Origin: an uncultured Burkholderiales bacterium
GTDB lineage: Bacteria; Pseudomonadota; Gammaproteobacteria; Burkholderiales; Casimicrobiaceae
Reading direction: 5' to 3'
DNA length: 33,238 bases
NCBI GenBank assembly: GCA_937944385.1
Contig: CALDYQ010000078.1
Span: forward strand, 1 to 33,238
The notes under the pieces are model-generated. The model was given only the letters and a program-made list of their open reading frames with translations. It searched no databases and was not told where the DNA came from. The translations under genes were made by a program, and so were the position numbers. Positions within the stretch are counted from its first letter, which is position 1, and each line of letters begins with the position of its first letter. Positions 1 through 9,119 of this stretch are shown piece after piece.

Positions 1-149
1 CGTGCGGCAATGGCCACCGGACCCGGCGGAAGGGGCTCACGGTGGGCCGCAACGAACGGCGTCTCGGCGAAGAACGCCGCATCCGGAGGCGCGCCGTGAC
101 GCGCTTCCGAGGCGACGACAGACTTGTCTCTGGGCATCCCCTTGGGCAT
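1..149 (-). CDS. Possible 5' end of an unrecognised leftward gene (partial)
   Basis: On the minus strand an open frame begins with ATG at 149 (second ATG at 137) and stays open to the window edge, about 49 codons. Third positions are mostly G or C and the amino-acid composition is ordinary, unlike the arginine-rich frame on the plus strand over the same bases. I do not recognise the protein, which starts MPKGMPRDK and is rich in Ala and Pro. In related bacteria hrcA is often divergent from nadK, but this N-terminus does not look like NAD kinase. No clear Shine-Dalgarno is visible. It would be divergent from hrcA with only 34 bp between starts. It could be non-coding leader DNA. Confidence 0.3.
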   Translation of the reverse strand, partial: MPKGMPRDKSVVASEARHGAPPDAAFFAETPFVAAHREPLPPGPVAIAA

Positions 150-183
150 CGAGGCATTACACCACAGCTTAAAATCGCCCCCG

Positions 184-1206
184 ATGGACGAACGCGGACG
201 GACCCTTCTGCGCGCGCTCGTTGAGCGCTACATCGCCGATGGCGAGCCGGTCGGCTCGCGCACGCTATCGAAGCACGCCGGTCTCGAGTTGTCGCCTGCA
301 TCGATCCGGAACGTGATGGCCGACCTCGAGGAACAGGGCTTCATTGCCAGCCCTCACACCTCGGCCGGCCGCGTGCCGACGCCCCGGGGCTATCGGTTGT
401 TCGTCGACACCCTCATGGTGACGCGCCCCTTGTCCGAGAACGAGGTGGATGAAGCGCGGGCAGGCATCCAGGGCCATCAGACGCAGGAAATCGTCTCGGC
501 CGCGGCGCGGATGCTCTCGCAGCTCTCGTCTTTCGCCGGCGTCGTGGCCACACCGAGAAAGAGCCTCGCCTTCCGGCACATCGAGTTCGTCCGTCTGTCC
601 GAGCGGCGCGTGCTGATGGTGCTGGTCACGCCGGACGGCGATGTCCAGAACCGCATCCTTTCGGTCGATCGCGCGCTCTCGCAAAGCGCGTTGACCGAGG
701 CGGCGAATTTCTTCAACGAACAGTTCGCCGACGTTCCCTTCGAGCAGGTGCGCGTGCGCCTCGCCGAGGAAGTGCGCAAGCTGCGCGAAGACATCACCAC
801 CCTGATGACCGCTGCGCTCGCGTTCGGCGCCGACGTCGCACAGGCCCGGGAGCCGGTGATCATCGCGGGCGAGCGACGCCTGCTCGCGACACCCGACTTC
901 ACGAGCAACATGGAGAGCCTGAGAAAGCTCTTCGATCTCTTCGAGGAGCGCACGCGGCTCCTGCATCTGTTCGAGCTCGCCCACCAAGCCGATGGCGTGA
1001 AGATCTTCATCGGGGGCGAGTCGAACGTCGTGCCGCTCGACGAGTTCAGCGTAGTCACCGCGCCCTATCAGGTCAACGGGCGCGTGGTCGGCGCGCTCGG
1101 CGTCATCGGCCCGACCCGCATGGCCTACGACCGGGTGATCCCGATCGTCGATCTCACGGCCCGCCTTCTCTCCTCGGCGCTCGAGCGCGAGCTGGGCGTG
1201 GAGTGA
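184..1206 (+). CDS. hrcA: Heat-inducible transcription repressor HrcA
   Basis: HrcA represses class I heat-shock genes (groESL, often dnaK) by binding CIRCE operators; GroEL is needed to keep it active. The 340-residue product has the N-terminal winged-helix domain with the family signature GEPVGSRTL near residue 20 and the downstream [17 protein letters not shown] segment. A GAF-like core and dimerisation region follow, ending near [14 protein letters not shown] chose ATG 184 because [17 protein letters not shown] matches the usual HrcA N-terminus. An in-frame TTG at 124 would add 20 unlikely residues. No good ribosome binding site precedes 184, but a TAAAAT that could be a -10 box lies only about 10 bp upstream, so the message may be nearly leaderless. 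No CIRCE inverted repeat is visible here, so autoregulation is not supported. hemH begins 51 bp after the stop. Confidence 0.95.
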   Translation: MDERGRTLLRALVERYIADGEPVGSRTLSKHAGLELSPASIRNVMADLEEQGFIASPHTSAGRVPTPRGYRLFVDTLMVTRPLSENEVDEARAGIQGHQTQEIVSAAARMLSQLSSFAGVVATPRKSLAFRHIEFVRLSERRVLMVLVTPDGDVQNRILSVDRALSQSALTEAANFFNEQFADVPFEQVRVRLAEEVRKLREDITTLMTAALAFGADVAQAREPVIIAGERRLLATPDFTSNMESLRKLFDLFEERTRLLHLFELAHQADGVKIFIGGESNVVPLDEFSVVTAPYQVNGRVVGALGVIGPTRMAYDRVIPIVDLTARLLSSALERELGVE

Positions 1207-1257
1207 GTGCGGCCGACGCGCTGCCCCGATTTCATCCCTCAACCCTTGCCGCAGACG

Positions 1258-2367
1258 ATGCCTGATTCCTTCGTTCCCCGGCCCGCGCACGGCCAGTCCG
1301 CCCGCGTCGGCATCATCCTGACCAACCTGGGTACGCCCGATGCGCCGAACGCGCCGGCCGTGAGGCGCTATCTCAAGGAGTTTCTCTCCGACCCTCGCGT
1401 GGTCGAGATCCCGCGCGCGATCTGGTGGCTGATCCTGAACGGCATCATCCTCAACACCCGCCCGGCGAAGAGCGCGGCCAAGTACGCCACCGTGTGGCTG
1501 CCCGAGGGCTCGCCGCTGCTCGTCTGGACCGAGCGCCAGGCGCAGTATCTGCGCGGCCAACTCGGCGAGATGCTCAAGGCGCGCGGCCTCCCGTGGGACC
1601 TGATCCAGGTGGAGGTCGGGATGCGCTACGGCAACCCGTCGATCACGAGCGCGTGGCAGAAGCTGCGCGAGAAGCGCTGCGATCGCGTACTGCTCCTGCC
1701 GCTCTACCCGCAGTACGCCTCGAGCACGACCGGCACGGCCTGTGATGCGCTCTTTCGCGCGCTCGAGCGCGAGCGACACATGCCCGCGGTGCGCACGGTG
1801 CGCAGTTGGCATGACGAGCCCGCCTACATCGCTGCCCTCGCGAGCAGCGTGCAGCGCTTCTGGAAGAAGTACGGCCGGCCCGATACGCTGCTCATGAGCT
1901 TTCACGGCGTGCCGCGCTTCTCGCTCGACCGGGGCGACCCCTACCACTGCCTGTGCCAGAAGACGGGGCGCCTGCTTGCCGAGGCGCTGGGTCTCGCACC
2001 CGGGCAGTATCGGGTGACCTTCCAGTCCCGTTTCGGCCGCGCCGAGTGGCTGAAGCCTTACACCGCCGAGACGATCGCCGAGCTCGCCCGAAGCGGCACG
2101 AAGACCCTGCACGTCATCTGCCCGGGCTTTCCGGCGGATTGCCTCGAGACGCTCGAAGAGATCGCGCTCGAAGGCAAGGAGACTTTCGTCGAGGCCGGGG
2201 GGAAAGACTACCGCTACATCCCTGCGCTCAATGACGACGCCGCATTCCTGCGCTTTCTGGCCGAGCTCGCCGAGCGTGAGCTCGCCGGCTGGCTCAGCGC
2301 GCCGCCCTCGGCCGAGACGCTGGCCGCCCAGGCGGCCCGGGCGCAAGCGCTGGGCGCTTTAGACTGA
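1258..2367 (+). CDS. hemH: Ferrochelatase (protoheme ferro-lyase)
   Basis: Ferrochelatase inserts Fe2+ into protoporphyrin IX, the last step of protoheme synthesis, at the cytoplasmic face of the inner membrane. The 369-residue protein is full length. It starts with the typical GIILTNLGTPDAP segment (about residues 18-30) and has the catalytic-histidine motif SFHG with His216. Further on are SRFGRAEWLKPYT and CPGFPADCLETLEEI, with Glu297 at the expected active-site position. I prefer ATG 1258; a GTG at 1207, directly after the hrcA stop, is in frame but would add 17 residues unlike the family. hrcA-hemH adjacency is common in Burkholderiales and suggests co-transcription. The stop codon lies inside the first unit of a 12-bp tandem repeat. 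Confidence 0.95.
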   Translation: MPDSFVPRPAHGQSARVGIILTNLGTPDAPNAPAVRRYLKEFLSDPRVVEIPRAIWWLILNGIILNTRPAKSAAKYATVWLPEGSPLLVWTERQAQYLRGQLGEMLKARGLPWDLIQVEVGMRYGNPSITSAWQKLREKRCDRVLLLPLYPQYASSTTGTACDALFRALERERHMPAVRTVRSWHDEPAYIAALASSVQRFWKKYGRPDTLLMSFHGVPRFSLDRGDPYHCLCQKTGRLLAEALGLAPGQYRVTFQSRFGRAEWLKPYTAETIAELARSGTKTLHVICPGFPADCLETLEEIALEGKETFVEAGGKDYRYIPALNDDAAFLRFLAELAERELAGWLSAPPSAETLAAQAARAQALGALD

Positions 2368-2409
2368 TCACGGGACTGACCATCGGACTGACCGTCGGAT
2401 TGACCAGAC
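2362..2409. repeat. Four imperfect 12-bp tandem repeats
   Basis: Four consecutive 12-bp units start at 2362, 2374, 2386 and 2398. Each begins GACTGA or GATTGA, and the middle two are gactgaccatcg and gactgaccgtcg. The first unit contains the TGA stop of hemH. The block sits between the convergent hemH and the leftward hydrolase-like gene (stop at 2432). No hairpin followed by a T-run is seen, so it is not an obvious intrinsic terminator. Confidence 0.8.
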
Positions 2410-2431
2410 GACCACCCGCGCGGCAGCGTCC

Positions 2432-3385
2432 CTATTTCGCGTCCACGCGATAGCCGCGCGAGCGAAGTTCCGTGGCCGTCGCGTCAAGCCGTTCGGCCGC
2501 GCCAGCGGCATCGCGCACGTATCGGTCGAGGAAGGCTCGCGCCAAGTCGACCACCGGATCGTCAGGCGTCGGAGTGCCCTGTCGTGCGGCGCCTGTGCGG
2601 GGTGGCACCACACGCCACTTGCCGCCCGCAGGCTGGGCGTCGAAGAGTGCGAGCTGACGCGGCAAGGGTGGCAGCCCAGCGTCGCCGCTCGGGGGCACGA
2701 CGATCGAGAGGAAGGGACGCGCCATCGCGCCATAGCGCGCCCCGGCGCTCGTCCGGACGCCTTGCGTAGCCGGCGCGGCGGCGATGAAAGCGCGAAATGA
2801 GGGTTCGGCCAGACTCGGGATCGGCCCGGGATAGCGCTCACCGGCCAGCGCCTGCACGAGACGCGCGTTCGCGCCTTCGCCTGCAAAGGCCATGCGTTCG
2901 AGATCGATGTGGCGCCACGCATCGTCGGGGGACGCGCCTTCTGCCTGCCGCCGTCGCAACTCGGCGAGCACGAAGCGCACATCGTCGCTGCGCCCGAGAA
3001 GTTGCTCGGGCGTGACGCCGCGCGCGACGCCACGGGAACCCGGCGTGCGGCGAGCGTCGACGATCGCGCTTGACGGCGGGGCACCCGGCTGCGTGATCTC
3101 GATCACTGCGTAGCCGTGTTCGACCCAGCTCGCCACCCACCGGGCGAGCACCGTGTGGGGCTTGCCAGGCCCGATGGAGATCACCACGAGCGGTACGGGT
3201 CGATGCGCTGTGCCTGGGCGCTCCGCGGGCTGGCCAAACGCACGATCGTCCGGCAGCTGGACACGCACCGAAATCGCCCGCTCGCGCGCGGGATCGAGCC
3301 AGGTCTCCTCGATCGTGCGCGCAGCAGCTGCCTGCGCTACGGCGAAGGCAACGAGCACGAGTGCAACGCGACTGAGCCGCCGCAT
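2432..3385 (-). CDS. Exported alpha/beta-hydrolase-like protein, probably non-catalytic
   Basis: This 317-residue protein starts at ATG 3385 with a signal peptide (MRRLSRVALVLVAFAVAQAAAA, probable cleavage in the alanine run). The body resembles predicted dienelactone hydrolases (COG4188): a strand PLVVISIGPG, then WVEHGYAVIEITQPG, a DDVRFVLAEL helix, and the strand-elbow IDLERMAFAGEGANARL. Active relatives have SHG in the first element and GHSFGG at the nucleophile elbow. Here these read SIG and GEGAN, so the nucleophile serine is replaced by glycine and no alternative GxSxG is visible. It starts 50 bp after ftsZ in the same direction and so probably lies at the end of the dcw transcript. 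A periplasmic binding or structural role is inference; the substrate is unknown. Confidence 0.7.
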   Translation of the reverse strand: MRRLSRVALVLVAFAVAQAAAARTIEETWLDPARERAISVRVQLPDDRAFGQPAERPGTAHRPVPLVVISIGPGKPHTVLARWVASWVEHGYAVIEITQPGAPPSSAIVDARRTPGSRGVARGVTPEQLLGRSDDVRFVLAELRRRQAEGASPDDAWRHIDLERMAFAGEGANARLVQALAGERYPGPIPSLAEPSFRAFIAAAPATQGVRTSAGARYGAMARPFLSIVVPPSGDAGLPPLPRQLALFDAQPAGGKWRVVPPRTGAARQGTPTPDDPVVDLARAFLDRYVRDAAGAAERLDATATELRSRGYRVDAK

Positions 3386-3435
3386 CACGACTTCGCGTGC
3401 GCCCCGGCGGTTGTGGTTGTGCATGTCCGTAGTCG

Positions 3436-4635
3436 TCAATCCGCCTGTCGGCGAAGGAACGTCGGGATCTCGAGCGCGCCCCGACCGCTCGTCCGGACCG
3501 TGTTCGGGCGCATCGAGGGCGGCGTGTCGTAGTCGACCGTCTCGGTCACTGTCGGCACCCCCACGGAGGTCATCTCGACCGGGGCCGCGGCGATGGCGTC
3601 ATCCGTTCCGGTGCGCTGGGAGGAAATCGCGACACGCGGAATCTGGATCATGCCGCCCTGCACCGCCTGCATCTTGCGCCTGGCACCGAGGCCGGTGGCG
3701 ATCATCGTGACGCGGACCTCATCCCCCATGCTGTCGTCGAACGACTGGCCCCAGAGCAGTGTCGCGTCGGGTGCGATGAACTCTTGCACCGTCTCGGTGA
3801 TGTCGGTGAGCTCGCCGAGGGTGATGTCCGACGAGCTGGTGATGCAGAGAAGGACCCCGCGAGCCCCCTGGAGATCCACATCATCGAGGAGCGGGCTCTT
3901 GACCGCTGCTTCGGCGGCGGCACGGCCCCGGCCTTCTCCGCGCGCGGCAGCCGTGCCCATCATCGCCATGCCAAGCTCCGACATGATCGTGCGGACGTCG
4001 GCAAAGTCGCGGTTCACATCCCCCGCGCGGTGGATGATGTCGGAGATGCCTGCCACCGCGCTGTAGAGCACGTCGTTCGATGCAGCGAAGGCCGCCGGGA
4101 CCGATACGTTGCGACCGAGCACCTGGATGAGCTTCTCGTTCGGCAGCACGATCAGCGAGTCGACGACCTTCTGCAACTCCTCGATGCCGGCCAACGCCGT
4201 GCGCTCTCGCCGCTGCATCTCGAAGCGGAACGGCTTGGTGACCACGGCCACCACGAGGATGCCCATGTCCTTGGCAAGCTGCGCGACCACAGGCGCGGCA
4301 CCGGTACCGGTGCCGCCCCCCATACCCGCGGTGATGAAAAGCATGTCGGCACCGCGGATCGCCTCCTGCAGTTCGACCTTGGATTCCATGGCCGCATCAC
4401 GCCCCACTTCCGGCTTGGCTCCGGCACCGAGGCCTTGCGTGAGCTGCTGTCCGAGCGCGATTCGCCGGGCCGCAGGCGTGCGCTCCAGCGCCTGAGCGTC
4501 GGTGTTCGCGACGATGAATTCGACGCCGGCAACGCCCTTGTCGATCATGTGCTTCACGGCGTTACCTCCGCAGCCGCCCACACCGATCACTTTGATGACC
4601 GCGCCGTCCCGCTTTTCTTCCACGATTTCAAACAT
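3436..4635 (-). CDS. ftsZ: Cell division protein FtsZ (tubulin-like GTPase)
   Basis: FtsZ polymerises at midcell into the Z ring and recruits the divisome. The 399-residue product has the nucleotide-binding start VIGVGGCGGNAV (about residues 15-26), the tubulin signature GGGTGTG (106-112) and the T7-loop region. A short linker leads to a conserved C-terminal peptide ending EIPTFLRRQAD, which binds FtsA. ATG 4635 follows a GGAGAAA ribosome binding site; longer in-frame starts into the ftsA end are not credible. It lies 17 bp after ftsA. In many proteobacteria lpxC follows; here the hydrolase-like gene does. Confidence 0.98.
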   Translation of the reverse strand: MFEIVEEKRDGAVIKVIGVGGCGGNAVKHMIDKGVAGVEFIVANTDAQALERTPAARRIALGQQLTQGLGAGAKPEVGRDAAMESKVELQEAIRGADMLFITAGMGGGTGTGAAPVVAQLAKDMGILVVAVVTKPFRFEMQRRERTALAGIEELQKVVDSLIVLPNEKLIQVLGRNVSVPAAFAASNDVLYSAVAGISDIIHRAGDVNRDFADVRTIMSELGMAMMGTAAARGEGRGRAAAEAAVKSPLLDDVDLQGARGVLLCITSSSDITLGELTDITETVQEFIAPDATLLWGQSFDDSMGDEVRVTMIATGLGARRKMQAVQGGMIQIPRVAISSQRTGTDDAIAAAPVEMTSVGVPTVTETVDYDTPPSMRPNTVRTSGRGALEIPTFLRRQAD

Positions 4636-4652
4636 GATTTCTCCTTCCCAGG

Positions 4653-5867
4653 CTAAAGACCAAATACATCGCGCAACTTGCCGACCCACCCCAACCCCGT
4701 CCGGTCGCGCCTTGCGAGCGCCGACCGACGGCCATAGGAATCCCGTGCATGCAGCAGGAGCCCCACGGCGGCTGCGTACTGCGGCGCCTGGAGCACGTCG
4801 TGCAGCGCGCCGGCATAGGCGGGTCGCCCAATGCGCACCGGCGCATGAAACACCTCTTCCGCCAGCTCGGCGATGCCGGGCAGATGTGCACTGCCCCCGG
4901 TGAGCACATAACCCGAGCGCAGGAAGGGCTCCAGTCCCGAACCGCGGATCTGCTCATGGACGAGCTGAAAGAGCTCCTCGACGCGCGGCTCGACCACTTC
5001 GGCGAGCAGGTGACGCGCCATCACCTTGGCCGGACGGTCGCCGACGCCGGCGACCTCGATCAACTCATCCGGCGGAACCAGTTTGGTGAGCGCGCAGCCG
5101 TGCGCGTGCTTGATGTCGGCGGCTTCCCTGCTCGAGGTGCGAAGGGCCATGGCGATGTCGTTGGTGATCTGGTCACCGGCGATCGGCACCACACCCGTGT
5201 GGCGAATGGCACCGTTCGCGTAGAGCGCGAAGTCCGTGGTTCCCGCACCGATATCGAGCAGCCCGACACCGATGTCGATTTCTTCCGGGGTGAGGCAGGC
5301 GGTGGCTGAAGCCAGCGGCTGCACGACAAGCTCTTCGACCGTCAGGCCGGCCCTGCGGACACATTTCTCGACGTTGTCGATGGCTGACTGCGCACCAGTG
5401 ATCAGGTGGGCTTTCACCTCGAGTCGGCGGCCACTCATGCCGAGCGGCCGTAGCACGCCCTCCTGGCCGTCGATGATGAACTCCTGCGGCAGCGTGTGCA
5501 GCAGGTACTGATCGTTCGGGATGGCCACCGTGCGTGCGGTCTCGATCACACGCTCGATGTCGAGCTCGGTGACCTCGAGTTCCTTCATTGCGACCATGCC
5601 GGCCGAGTTCTGGCTGCGCAGATGCGCCCCGCCCAGACTCACGAAGACCTGCGAGAGCTTGCAGTTGGCCATGGCCGCCGCGTTCTTGACAGCGCTGGCG
5701 ACCGAAGCGGTCGTCGCGTCGATGTCGACCACCATGCCCTTGCGCATCCCGCTCGCCGGCGTCTCCGCGAAGCCGATCACGGCGGGCGTGTCACCCGCAT
5801 CGAGTTCAGCCACCAGGGCGACCACCTTCGACGTGCCGATGTCGAGCGCAGCGATCACCTGCGTCAT
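4653..5867 (-). CDS. ftsA: Cell division protein FtsA (actin-like Z-ring anchor)
   Basis: FtsA is the actin-fold ATPase that tethers FtsZ to the inner membrane and links it to later divisome proteins. The 404-residue protein begins [15 protein letters not shown], the phosphate-1 loop of the actin/Hsp70 fold. It has the LDIGAGTTDFALY phosphate-2 motif in the middle and a GSAHLPGI adenosine segment. The C-terminus, GWVGKLRDVFGL, is the amphipathic membrane-targeting helix. The ATG at 5867 overlaps the TGA of ftsQ (ATGA at 5864-5867), which indicates translational coupling. Confidence 0.98.
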   Translation of the reverse strand: MTQVIAALDIGTSKVVALVAELDAGDTPAVIGFAETPASGMRKGMVVDIDATTASVASAVKNAAAMANCKLSQVFVSLGGAHLRSQNSAGMVAMKELEVTELDIERVIETARTVAIPNDQYLLHTLPQEFIIDGQEGVLRPLGMSGRRLEVKAHLITGAQSAIDNVEKCVRRAGLTVEELVVQPLASATACLTPEEIDIGVGLLDIGAGTTDFALYANGAIRHTGVVPIAGDQITNDIAMALRTSSREAADIKHAHGCALTKLVPPDELIEVAGVGDRPAKVMARHLLAEVVEPRVEELFQLVHEQIRGSGLEPFLRSGYVLTGGSAHLPGIAELAEEVFHAPVRIGRPAYAGALHDVLQAPQYAAAVGLLLHARDSYGRRSALARRDRTGLGWVGKLRDVFGL

Positions 5868-6607
5868 GTCCCTTCCCCCTTTGCTTCGGCAGCTTCGACC
5901 CGACCGTGGGCGACCGGCTGACGCGCGACGGCCAGCGCCGACCGGTAGCGCAGATCGACGCGCGTCACCTGTGCGCGCTCCTCCTCGCTCCAACGCGAGA
6001 GCGTCTGTGCGAAGCGATCCAGGCGCTCCCGGAACTGCTCGCGCCCGAACTCCACACGCAGGCGGCCATCGGCCTCGACCCAGACGGCCCCGCGATCGGA
6101 CATGCCGAAGCGCGTAACACTCATCCCCAGCGCAGCGAAAGCGCGGCGCGCCTCTTCGTAGCGCGCGAGGGCATCGGCCGGGTTGGCATGCTGCGCCTCG
6201 AAGCGGGGCAGACGGGCGCGCGTCGTGCCCCGGAACACGGTGCCATCGGCGGCGAGGAGCTCGGTTTCACTCCACTGGGCAAGCGCCTTGTGCTCCTCGA
6301 TGGCGATGCGCAAGGTGCCGGGCCAGTGACGGCTCACCTGAACCTCCCGCACCCAGGGTAACTTCCGCACCGCCTGGCGCACGCGCTGCAGCGAGAGCGT
6401 GAAGAAGCTACCGCGCACGTCACTTTGAATGACCGCTTCCAATAGCCCTGGATCGACCTCGCCGAGAGGCGTGGTCACTTCGACCACCCGAACCGCCATG
6501 GACGGTCGCTGCACGAGCCAGCTGAGCGCCAGGAAGGCAAAGGCGGCAGCGGCCAGCGCGTAGAACAGCGTAGCGACCCGATCGATGAGCGCGACATCCT
6601 CCCTCAT
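5864..6607 (-). CDS. ftsQ: Cell division protein FtsQ
   Basis: FtsQ is a bitopic inner-membrane divisome protein that binds FtsB/FtsL through its periplasmic domains. The 247-residue product has a short cytoplasmic N-terminus and one membrane segment (about residues 12-32, [18 protein letters not shown]). A POTRA domain follows ([19 protein letters not shown] through [27 protein letters not shown]), then the beta domain. The ATG at 6607 overlaps the murC stop by ATGA. A ddl gene, usually found between murC and ftsQ in Beta- and Gammaproteobacteria, is missing at this junction. Confidence 0.95.
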   Translation of the reverse strand: MREDVALIDRVATLFYALAAAAFAFLALSWLVQRPSMAVRVVEVTTPLGEVDPGLLEAVIQSDVRGSFFTLSLQRVRQAVRKLPWVREVQVSRHWPGTLRIAIEEHKALAQWSETELLAADGTVFRGTTRARLPRFEAQHANPADALARYEEARRAFAALGMSVTRFGMSDRGAVWVEADGRLRVEFGREQFRERLDRFAQTLSRWSEEERAQVTRVDLRYRSALAVARQPVAHGRVEAAEAKGEGT

Positions 6608-8007
6608 GGGCGCACCTCCCGTTCCGGACACGCGTCTGCGATACGCGGTGCAAGCTGTGCGATCGAGCCTGCGCCCATGCAGAGCAGCACGTCGCCCTCG
6701 GCGAGCCCTGCAAGCAGGAGCGGCTCGAGACTGGCGACCGTCTCAGCGAACACCGGTTCCAGCGTGCCGCGTACACGGATCGCCCGCGCAAGGCTACGCC
6801 CGTCTGCTGCAGCAATGGGCGCTTCACCGGCCGGGTAGACCTCGCTCAGATACAGCCGGTCGGCGCCGGAGAGCACGGTAACGAAGTCCTCGAACAGATC
6901 GCGGGTGCGGGTGAACCGATGCGGCTGGAAGGCAAGCACGATGCGCCGCCCCGGGAAGGCGCCACGCGCGGCCGCCATCGTTGCTGCAATCTCGCGCGGA
7001 TGATGGCCGTAGTCGTCGACGAGGTGGAACGTACGTCCGTGGCAGATGCGCTCGCCGTAGCTCTGGAAGCGTCGGCCCACACCGGCGAAGCCCGCGAGGG
7101 CATGCCGGATGGCCGCGGCGTCCACCCCCAGGTCTTGCCCGATGGCAATGGCCGCAAGCGCATTGACCACGTTGTGCACGCCATTGAGCCGAAGTGTGAC
7201 GGGCAACGGATCGAAGCCAGCGCGCAGCACCGTAAAGCGCATGCCGTCGGCGTGTGCCACAACGTCCACCGCACGCACATCGACGGTCGGCCCGAGACCG
7301 TAGGTGATCATGGGTCGGCTGATGCTGCCGACTACGCGCTCGACGCCTGGATCGTCGGCGCAGACGTAGAGCGCGCCGTAGAACGGCAAACGATGCGCAA
7401 ACTCCACGAAAGCCCGGTCGAGCCGTGCGAGCGAATGCTCGTAGGTCTCCATGTGGTCGCCGTCGATGTTGGTGATGACCGCGAGCGTCGGCGTCAGATG
7501 CAGGAAAGAGGCGTCGGACTCGTCCGCCTCGGCGACCAGCCATTCGCCGCGGCCGAGCCGTGCGTTGGCGCCCACGGCCAGAAGCCGCCCACCGATGACG
7601 AAGGTCGGGTCGAGCCCGCCCTCGGCGAGGACGCTGGCGACGAGCGAGGTGGTCGTGGTCTTGCCGTGCGTCCCGGCGATGGCGATGCCGCGGCGCATGC
7701 GCATGAGTTCGGCCAGCATCAGCGCCCGAGGAATCACGGGGATGCGCTGTGCGCGTGCCGCCTGTACTTCGGGGTTGTCCTCCCGAATCGCGCTCGAGAT
7801 CACCACCGCCTGGGCATCGCCGACATGCGCCGCATCATGCCCGACCATGACCGTGACGCCTCGCGCGCGCAGCTGATCGAGGGTCGCAGACTCCGCGACG
7901 TCCGAGCCGGTGACGCGCGCGCCCTGCGTGGCGAGCACCTCGGCGATGCCGCTCATGCCGCTGCCGCCGATACCTACGAAGTGGACATGTCTCGGGACGA
8001 ATTTCAT
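6604..8007 (-). CDS. murC: UDP-N-acetylmuramate--L-alanine ligase
   Basis: MurC adds L-alanine to UDP-MurNAc using ATP, the first cytoplasmic amino-acid ligation of peptidoglycan synthesis. The 467-residue protein has the N-terminal UDP-binding Rossmann motif [16 protein letters not shown] (about residues 10-25), the ATP loop GTHGKT (112-117), the central [15 protein letters not shown] region and the C-terminal [10 protein letters not shown] motif. ATG 8007 overlaps the stop of murG (ATGA at 8004-8007). The stop also overlaps the ftsQ start. Confidence 0.97.
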   Translation of the reverse strand: MKFVPRHVHFVGIGGSGMSGIAEVLATQGARVTGSDVAESATLDQLRARGVTVMVGHDAAHVGDAQAVVISSAIREDNPEVQAARAQRIPVIPRALMLAELMRMRRGIAIAGTHGKTTTTSLVASVLAEGGLDPTFVIGGRLLAVGANARLGRGEWLVAEADESDASFLHLTPTLAVITNIDGDHMETYEHSLARLDRAFVEFAHRLPFYGALYVCADDPGVERVVGSISRPMITYGLGPTVDVRAVDVVAHADGMRFTVLRAGFDPLPVTLRLNGVHNVVNALAAIAIGQDLGVDAAAIRHALAGFAGVGRRFQSYGERICHGRTFHLVDDYGHHPREIAATMAAARGAFPGRRIVLAFQPHRFTRTRDLFEDFVTVLSGADRLYLSEVYPAGEAPIAAADGRSLARAIRVRGTLEPVFAETVASLEPLLLAGLAEGDVLLCMGAGSIAQLAPRIADACPEREVRP

Positions 8008-9119
8008 CGCGCCCTCCCTGCCGTCTCTGCCGACTCTGCCGTCGCGGCGACCACCTGGGCAATGGTCGAGCAGATCCGCTCGGTGGCGTCCGGCACGGCA
8101 CAGCACCGCGCCCGGGTGGCCATGTCGCGGCATGCAGCCCGATCGAGCGTGTCGATCGATGCCGCGAGCGCCGCGCCGTCGGTGTGCTTCTGATCGAGTA
8201 CGCGTGCGGCACCGGCCTTCTCGAGTACCCGTGCATTCCAGAGCTGTTGCTGGTCGGCGTGGTGCGGGTACGGCACGAGAATCGCGCCCAGACCAACCGC
8301 AGCGAGTTCACTCACGGTGCTCGCGCCGGAACGGCCGATGAACAGGTCGGCCGTGAGCATCGCGGCGAGCGTATCGTCGACGAACTCGCGGATGTCGGCC
8401 GTCACACCGGCACGTGCATACGCGGCCAAGGTCGCCTCGAGCCCGCCGCGCCCGCATTGATGCAGGACGTGCGGACGCCGTTCGATCGGCAGCATGGCGA
8501 GCGCTTTTGGCAGGTGTTCATTGAGCCAGGTCGCACCGCGGCTGCCGCCGAGCACGAGCACCGAAAGCGGCCCAAACCGTCCGGCAAAGCGTGCCTCGAC
8601 GGTGGGCGCCTCCGCGAATCCCTCGCGCAATGGATTGCCAGTCACCACGCGTTTCGCCGCGAACTCAGGGAGGGTGCCATCGAATCCGACCAAAACGCGG
8701 GTCGCCATGCGCGCGAGAAGCCGGTTCGCGGCACCCGCGACGGCATCCGACTGATGCACGAAGAGCGGCAACGAGCGCATGCGCGCCCAAAGTCCCCCGG
8801 GGACCGTGGGGTAGCCGCCCATGCCGATCACTGCATCTGGCCGGTCGTCGGCGAAGCGCCGATTGATCTCGGCGATCGCGCGCACGAGCTTGATCGGGAC
8901 GTCGAGCCGTGCAGACCAGCCGCGACCGACCCAGCCCTCGAAATCCACCGTGGTCAGCGGGAAGCCCGCCTGAGGAACGAGCTGCTCTTCCATGCCGCCG
9001 CGCGTCCCGAGCCAGGAGACGCGCCAGCCACGGCGCTGCATGCCTCGCGCGACCGCGAGGCCCGGCATGATGTGGCCACCGGTGCCGCCGGCCATCATGA
9101 GCAGATGCCGCGCGCTCAT
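8004..9119 (-). CDS. murG: Lipid II synthase (GlcNAc transferase) MurG
   Basis: MurG transfers GlcNAc from UDP-GlcNAc to lipid I to give lipid II at the cytoplasmic membrane face. The 371-residue GT-B protein starts with the glycine-rich loop [19 protein letters not shown]. It has the second G-loop [14 protein letters not shown] and the donor-site region [37 protein letters not shown] written across the C-terminal half. ATG 9119 overlaps the end of ftsW by ATGA (9116-9119). All motifs are intact. Confidence 0.97.
   Translation of the reverse strand: MSARHLLMMAGGTGGHIMPGLAVARGMQRRGWRVSWLGTRGGMEEQLVPQAGFPLTTVDFEGWVGRGWSARLDVPIKLVRAIAEINRRFADDRPDAVIGMGGYPTVPGGLWARMRSLPLFVHQSDAVAGAANRLLARMATRVLVGFDGTLPEFAAKRVVTGNPLREGFAEAPTVEARFAGRFGPLSVLVLGGSRGATWLNEHLPKALAMLPIERRPHVLHQCGRGGLEATLAAYARAGVTADIREFVDDTLAAMLTADLFIGRSGASTVSELAAVGLGAILVPYPHHADQQQLWNARVLEKAGAARVLDQKHTDGAALAASIDTLDRAACRDMATRARCCAVPDATERICSTIAQVVAATAESAETAGRAR

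Noticed and set aside
42-224. A small plus-strand open frame upstream of hrcA
   Set aside because: The product is an arginine-rich shadow that overlaps the start of hrcA in another frame.
265-2346. A 693-codon open frame antisense to hrcA and hemH
   Set aside because: It mirrors two well-conserved genes, is rich in Arg, Gly and His, and has no domain; long antisense frames are expected in high-GC coding DNA.
2361-2431. Possible intrinsic terminator between hemH and the facing gene
   Set aside because: Only tandem repeats are present; there is no stable stem followed by a T-run in either direction.
6919-8193. A 424-codon plus-strand frame opposite murC
   Set aside because: It lies wholly antisense to murC and the end of murG and shows no recognisable motif.
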